NCBI GenBank assembly: GCA_964454675.1
Contig: CAYVUB010000004.1
Coordinates: 74,931-138,930, forward strand
Reading direction: 5' to 3'
DNA: 64,000 bases
Source: CAYVUB01 sp964454675
Lineage (GTDB): Bacteria; Bacteroidota; Bacteroidia; Flavobacteriales; Flavobacteriaceae
The number at the start of each line of letters is the position of its first letter. Position 1 is the first letter of the stretch. Of the stretch, positions 60,125 through 64,000 are shown one piece after another. The translations under genes were made by a program, and so were the position numbers. The notes below the pieces were generated by a model that was not told the DNA's origin, made no database searches, and saw nothing but the letters and a program-made list of their open reading frames with translations.

Positions 60125-62737
60125 TTAAAAATGATAACTGTATTTTAATAAAATTCTGCCCCCTAATGTTTCGTTAACAGATGCCATTTGAAATAATGAA
60201 TTAAAAATCAAACTTTTATTGAGTTTATTTGAAAGGGCATTTACTCCTATTACAGAAATATCCATTGATTTAATTTTATTTGTAAAACGAATTTCAAAAT
60301 CTAAAGTATCAAAAGCCTTGTTTCCATTAACATCTGAATAGTTATACCCAACAAATGAATATAATCTTTCTGAAAAATCATAATCTAATTTTGTCTGAAA
60401 TCCAGTTGAAATAAACCTCCTGTCAGTAGCATCAAAACGTTGATTATTTTGTGACCAAAATGGGCTAATGGAAATATTAGGTAATGATTTAAAATCTGTT
60501 TTCATTCTTGGGGAAATATTCAACCTATGGTTTAATGATTGTGTGAGGCTTGACAATAGAATATTTTCTTTTTTTATGGTGTAATTTACTCTCAGTCCTA
60601 TTTCACATTTATTAAAAAGATAGAAAAAACTATTTCTTGATTGGTAATTAAACCCTGCGTTTTCTTGCATCAAATAGGTTGCTGCGCTATTTATATCATT
60701 AAATTCATAAGATACTGCAAAAGCTTTTTCGTTGATTGTTAGGCTATGATTGGTTTGAAATGAATAGTTCTTGGGTATGTTATAATCAGAATAGTTAATT
60801 GAAAAATTATGATTTACAGCATTACTAAGCTGTGAGTTTCCAATTATAATTGAAGTATAACTTTGAACCCTAAAAAAGTTGTCTAATTGAGAAATGGATG
60901 GCAGTTGAATGTTTTTATTGTAGTTGAATGTTACTTGCTTTTTGTTATTGATTCTATACAAGGTATTTACAAATGGATTAAACACCATTTTTGAAGATGT
61001 TGATTTATTGATTGAATTTTTAAAATTCAGATTAAATGAATTTAACTCTGCGCCCATATTTAAGTCCCATTTGTTTTTATTAAACCTATAGCTTAGTCTA
61101 TTAATGGATTGAAAATTTGAATAATTTGAATTTGACGAAAATTGAAATGGCAATTGGTTGTTGGACGAATTGTCTAATTGCTGTGTTTGATTGTTGCTTG
61201 AGTCTGATAATTCAAAAATCCATTTAGATGACGCTGACAATGAGTGATAGGAGGTTATGCTTTTGTAATATGTTGCTCCAGTCTCGAGGTTTTTAGACTT
61301 TATATAGCTTGGATTAATAAGCGCGAATGAGTTTTGGTCAACCCAAGGAATAATGTCTTCTAAAAATTCCCGGTTGCTATTTAACAAAAAGGTATTGTCT
61401 TTATTTTCAACTGTCGCTTTAAAACCATAAACAATATTGTCTTTGCCCTTTAACGGTCTTATTTCTTCTAATAACAATCCTAAAGTTAAGCCGTCATTTG
61501 TGTTGTTATTATTAAAATTCCTTATGCCAAAGTTACTATTAGAGAGTGTTTTACTCATTTTATCGCGAGCATTATAATTCAATACTCCTGCAAAAATTCG
61601 TTCCTTTTTTGTGGTTTGAAAATAATTTTTGGTTCTTACATAAATGTTGTTTGTTTTGTTACTTTCGGATTGATTGGTGTTCTCAAAACTATTGTTATTA
61701 AAATATTCTTGAGATTCAGAACGCCTTAGCTCATCTTTAGATTGGGTATAATATCCAACAAAATCCCAGATTGAACGCTCTTTAATTCGCTTAATGTTTG
61801 CTGTGATTAATTTATTTGAAATATCAGAATAATCCCTGTCACTTATGCTATAATTTATTGGTATTTCGGGAAGTTTAAACAATTCTGAATCTACATTTGC
61901 AAACGACATTGATTCATTATTGCTTAATGATTGCTCGGCAATATTGTTAATATCGCCAATAAAATTGTTTTGTTGTTTAGGTTGAAATTGAAAAACCGAC
62001 GCGTGCAACTTATAAAATTCACCAAAATTTGTAGCGCCATCTACACCCCCAAAAACAATAGATTTTCGGTTTTCTTTTAATACAAGATTAATGACTTGGG
62101 CTTCTGTTCTTCGGCTGTTTTTTAATAGGTTTGATTTGCTATAATTTGCTATTATTTCAAGTTTTTCAATGGCGTCGGCAGGAATGTTATCAAGCCCCAA
62201 TTTTGTTCCTCCACCAAAAAATTCTTCATTTTCAACCAATAATTTAGTGATTTTTTCGCCTTTAAAATAAATAGTGCCATCTTCTTGAAGCGTAATGCCT
62301 GGTATTTTTTCAACCAGATCCTTCAGTTTTCTGTCATTTGCATCAATATATTTTGAAATATCAAAAGAAACGGTATCACGTTTTATTGTGACTTTGGGCT
62401 TTTCGTGCTTTATGATAATTTCGTCAAGCGCATAATCCACAACATTTAAAATAATCTCAATTGCTATTGTTGTAGATGTATTAATCGAAAGGGATTTATC
62501 TGTGTAGCTTAAATGTTTTGTATTGATAATGTATTCTGAATAAGGTTTTAGTTTCAAATGAAAACCTCCTTTATCATCAGAAACCACTATGATTTCTACC
62601 TTTGTTGGTGTTTCGTTCTTATAAACAGTAATTACAACACCGCTAACAGGCTCGTTCATGCTGTTGCGAACAATACCATGATATGTTTCTTGAGCTAAAC
62701 AGCAAGAGGAAAAAAATAAAAACAAAAATAATCGCAT
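60125..62737 (-). CDS. Outer membrane barrel protein, TonB-receptor type with CarboxypepD_reg domain
   Basis: An 870-residue protein: signal peptide (residues 1-15), a CarboxypepD_reg-like beta sandwich (YHGIVRNSMNEPVSGVVITVYKNE, 19-100), a plug-like domain (LKDLVEKIPGITLQEDGTIYFKG, about 130-210), and a long C-terminal beta-barrel of OMP_b-brl_3 type. No clear TonB box is visible. It ends with an aromatic residue (YSYHF), as outer membrane proteins do. It lies 67 nt after the GLPGLI gene, across a terminator, so it may have its own promoter. Confidence 0.85.
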   Translation of the reverse strand: MRLFLFLFFSSCCLAQETYHGIVRNSMNEPVSGVVITVYKNETPTKVEIIVVSDDKGGFHLKLKPYSEYIINTKHLSYTDKSLSINTSTTIAIEIILNVVDYALDEIIIKHEKPKVTIKRDTVSFDISKYIDANDRKLKDLVEKIPGITLQEDGTIYFKGEKITKLLVENEEFFGGGTKLGLDNIPADAIEKLEIIANYSKSNLLKNSRRTEAQVINLVLKENRKSIVFGGVDGATNFGEFYKLHASVFQFQPKQQNNFIGDINNIAEQSLSNNESMSFANVDSELFKLPEIPINYSISDRDYSDISNKLITANIKRIKERSIWDFVGYYTQSKDELRRSESQEYFNNNSFENTNQSESNKTNNIYVRTKNYFQTTKKERIFAGVLNYNARDKMSKTLSNSNFGIRNFNNNNTNDGLTLGLLLEEIRPLKGKDNIVYGFKATVENKDNTFLLNSNREFLEDIIPWVDQNSFALINPSYIKSKNLETGATYYKSITSYHSLSASSKWIFELSDSSNNQTQQLDNSSNNQLPFQFSSNSNYSNFQSINRLSYRFNKNKWDLNMGAELNSFNLNFKNSINKSTSSKMVFNPFVNTLYRINNKKQVTFNYNKNIQLPSISQLDNFFRVQSYTSIIIGNSQLSNAVNHNFSINYSDYNIPKNYSFQTNHSLTINEKAFAVSYEFNDINSAATYLMQENAGFNYQSRNSFFYLFNKCEIGLRVNYTIKKENILLSSLTQSLNHRLNISPRMKTDFKSLPNISISPFWSQNNQRFDATDRRFISTGFQTKLDYDFSERLYSFVGYNYSDVNGNKAFDTLDFEIRFTNKIKSMDISVIGVNALSNKLNKSLIFNSLFQMASVNETLGGRILLKYSYHF

Positions 62738-62750
62738 AGTGGTTGGAATA

Positions 62751-62784
62751 AAAATGACGTTGCTTATTATAACAACGTCATTTT
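62751..62784 (-). terminator. Terminator between the GLPGLI gene and the barrel gene
   Basis: A perfect 12-bp stem (AAAATGACGTTG/CAACGTCATTTT) over a 10-nt loop, with TTTTATT on the minus strand, directly after the GLPGLI stop. It separates the GLPGLI operon from the barrel gene. Confidence 0.85.
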
Positions 62785-62804
62785 CTAAATTATTTGATAA
62801 AAAA

Positions 62805-63554
62805 TTATCCTCCGGTCATTATTCGCTTTGCTGTTCGCCTTATATCTTCTCTTTTGTTAATAAATTCCTGCTCCGTATATTTATCTTTCCCCGAAAAATC
62901 AATTGGCTTCAATTTTGAAAGATGTTTATTGTCAAAAGATATTTTAGTAGCGGTAAATCTCACATTGTTATCGTTAAGCTCAATAATTAAGCCGGGTAAT
63001 CCGTTATAATGCAATGGCCCATAAGGTATGGGTATGTCTGTTGTAAACCACGCAGAGGTAACCCTTTCTGAACTTGAAGGACTCCACATATATTGTCCTT
63101 TATAACGGGCAAAATAGCATTTATAACCATCAATCATTTTGGTTTTATTCAAATCTATTTCCCACTTATCTTTTAGTTCGAGAGTAATTAATACTTTTTT
63201 TGACCAAAAATCTCTTGAAATAGTAGATATTTTCACCTTGTTGTCATAAAAATAGTCTGCATCAAAATTGATTTTATATAAAGCAGTATAATAAGGGTTT
63301 GTGCTTATGGTAAATGGTTTTGTATTAAATGATTTACTTTTCAGTTTATCAAACACAACACCTATTTCAATACTATTAATGATGCTATCTTTAGTCAATT
63401 CATCTCTATATGCATCAGGATAAGTTAATTTAAAATCATCAGAATAATTATAAGCCTCTGTTAAAGACGCTTTATAGATAATATATCCTGAATTTTTTTG
63501 AGCATTTGCATAAAAAAATAAAAGAAAGGTAATAACTGTAACAATTCTAATCAT
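62805..63554 (-). CDS. GLPGLI family protein
   Basis: A 249-residue exported protein with signal peptide (VITFLLFFYANA) and the diagnostic motif NGLPGLIIEL, preceded by TTDIPIPYGPLHY. Members occur only in Bacteroidetes, first noted in Porphyromonas gingivalis as a paralogous set, often next to TonB-type barrels, and are of unknown function. It is 3 nt from the small exported protein upstream. ATG start. Confidence 0.93.
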   Translation of the reverse strand: MIRIVTVITFLLFFYANAQKNSGYIIYKASLTEAYNYSDDFKLTYPDAYRDELTKDSIINSIEIGVVFDKLKSKSFNTKPFTISTNPYYTALYKINFDADYFYDNKVKISTISRDFWSKKVLITLELKDKWEIDLNKTKMIDGYKCYFARYKGQYMWSPSSSERVTSAWFTTDIPIPYGPLHYNGLPGLIIELNDNNVRFTATKISFDNKHLSKLKPIDFSGKDKYTEQEFINKREDIRRTAKRIMTGG

Positions 63555-63557
63555 AGT

Positions 63558-63800
63558 TTATTCGTCTGCATGTTTTATAAAATGTGGTTGACAACCTCTG
63601 CCAATCATACACCCGTTATGAGTGGCTCTCCATTCTTCTATTGACATATTCCAGCCACTTGCTTCATCATGCCCATCTGCATACCCGGTACAATAATCCA
63701 TAGAGCCTGCCAGACATTCAAAAAACACAACGTTACTCTCTTCCTTTGCAGAAGATGTTACCAATGTTAAAAACAAAAATGCAATTGATAAAATTTTCAT
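63558..63800 (-). CDS. Small exported protein with four cysteines
   Basis: An 80-residue protein with a signal peptide (IAFLFLTLVTSSA) and a mature part of about 60 residues bearing four cysteines (FECLAG, DYCTGY, NGCMIG, RGCQPH), possibly two disulfides. I do not recognise the family. Located 3 nt before the GLPGLI gene, it probably forms one operon with it. It could be a secreted ligand, structural factor or periplasmic partner; nothing in the sequence decides. ATG start. Confidence 0.7.
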   Translation of the reverse strand: MKILSIAFLFLTLVTSSAKEESNVVFFECLAGSMDYCTGYADGHDEASGWNMSIEEWRATHNGCMIGRGCQPHFIKHADE

Positions 63801-63932
63801 AGTTATAAAATTTAGTGATTAATATAACCGAAAGAAAGAATAACAAAAACAAATAAAAAAGCAAGTAATTTCAAAATTTTAACATTTGTGGTTATTTGTT
63901 AATCAATCTGATATCAACAAAACAAATCTTTT

Positions 63933-64000
63933 TTAGCTCAAAACAGCCGCAATCCCCGGAAGCGTTTGTCCTTCTAAGCTTTCGAGCATGGCACCACCGC
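63933..64000 (-). CDS. pgk: Phosphoglycerate kinase, C-terminal fragment
   Basis: The last 21 codons and TAA stop of a gene cut by the window edge. The minus-strand translation GGAMLESLEGQTLPGIAAVLS is the C-terminal signature of phosphoglycerate kinase, whose active site glycine-rich loop (GGG) immediately precedes this. The 132-nt gap between this stop and the small exported gene holds no clear terminator or promoter. Confidence 0.8.
   Translation of the reverse strand, partial: GGAMLESLEGQTLPGIAAVLS

Overview
The window is about 64 kb of AT-rich DNA from a member of the Bacteroidota, almost certainly family Flavobacteriaceae. The evidence is the gene content: a bactofilin and a SprE/PorW-type lipoprotein beside the ATP synthase genes, DUF4254, DUF6427, DUF6341 and DUF4837 families, a GLPGLI protein, and a CarboxypepD_reg/TonB-type barrel. 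Several good promoters also match the Bacteroidetes pattern TTTG - about 19 nt - TAnnTTTG. No rRNA, tRNA, CRISPR array or intact insertion sequence was found, and no stretch longer than 300 bases lacks a gene. The genus cannot be read from this sequence.

Layout. 1-3.3 kb: a truncated sugar-phosphate nucleotidyltransferase, a small GIY-YIG gene bracketed by two 20-nt hairpins, dut, and a flippase. 3.5-9.5 kb: an F-type ATP synthase operon, atpB-E-F-H-A-G, with small membrane proteins AtpZ and a DUF6168-like protein upstream; the beta and epsilon genes are absent. 9.4-18.7 kb: bactofilin, a SprE/PorW-like lipoprotein of the type IX secretion/gliding machinery, an ABC exporter, a PaaE-like oxidoreductase, a family 9 glycosyltransferase, a MORN-repeat protein and DUF4254. 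18.7-21.9 kb: upp, DUF6427, DUF6341 and purD on alternating strands with overlapping 3' ends.

22-52.8 kb is one large surface-polysaccharide locus. A rightward block (CapK-like ligase, wecB, glycosyltransferase) meets a long leftward block. In leftward transcription order this holds Wzz-like protein, rfbBACD, cysQ; then pseB-C-F-H, formyltransferase, pseI, formyltransferase, PIG-L deacetylase; then a PhyH oxygenase, acyltransferase, polymerase, beta-helix lipoprotein, O-antigen ligase, second beta-helix lipoprotein, flippase, capsule-type glycosyltransferase, second polymerase, glycosyltransferase, ugd, UDP-xylose synthase and the initiating sugar-phosphate transferase. Together these can make dTDP-L-rhamnose, a CMP-pseudaminic acid derivative and UDP-xylose, assemble a repeat unit on undecaprenyl phosphate, flip, polymerise and ligate it. 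PseG is missing, and two formyltransferase-like genes plus a deacetylase suggest a modified nonulosonic acid.

52.8-64 kb: a large conserved protein with a nucleoside-phosphorylase-like C-terminus, a GH3-family protein, an M23 peptidase, tatA, a 95-bp MITE-like element, a DUF4837 lipoprotein, an MltD-like transglycosylase, a TonB-type barrel, a GLPGLI protein with a small cysteine-containing exported protein, and the 3' end of pgk.

The most interesting points are the GIY-YIG/hairpin unit, the pse operon without pseG and with a palindrome over its promoter, the paired beta-helix lipoproteins around the O-antigen ligase, the MITE with 3-bp target duplications, and the frequent TTG start codons.
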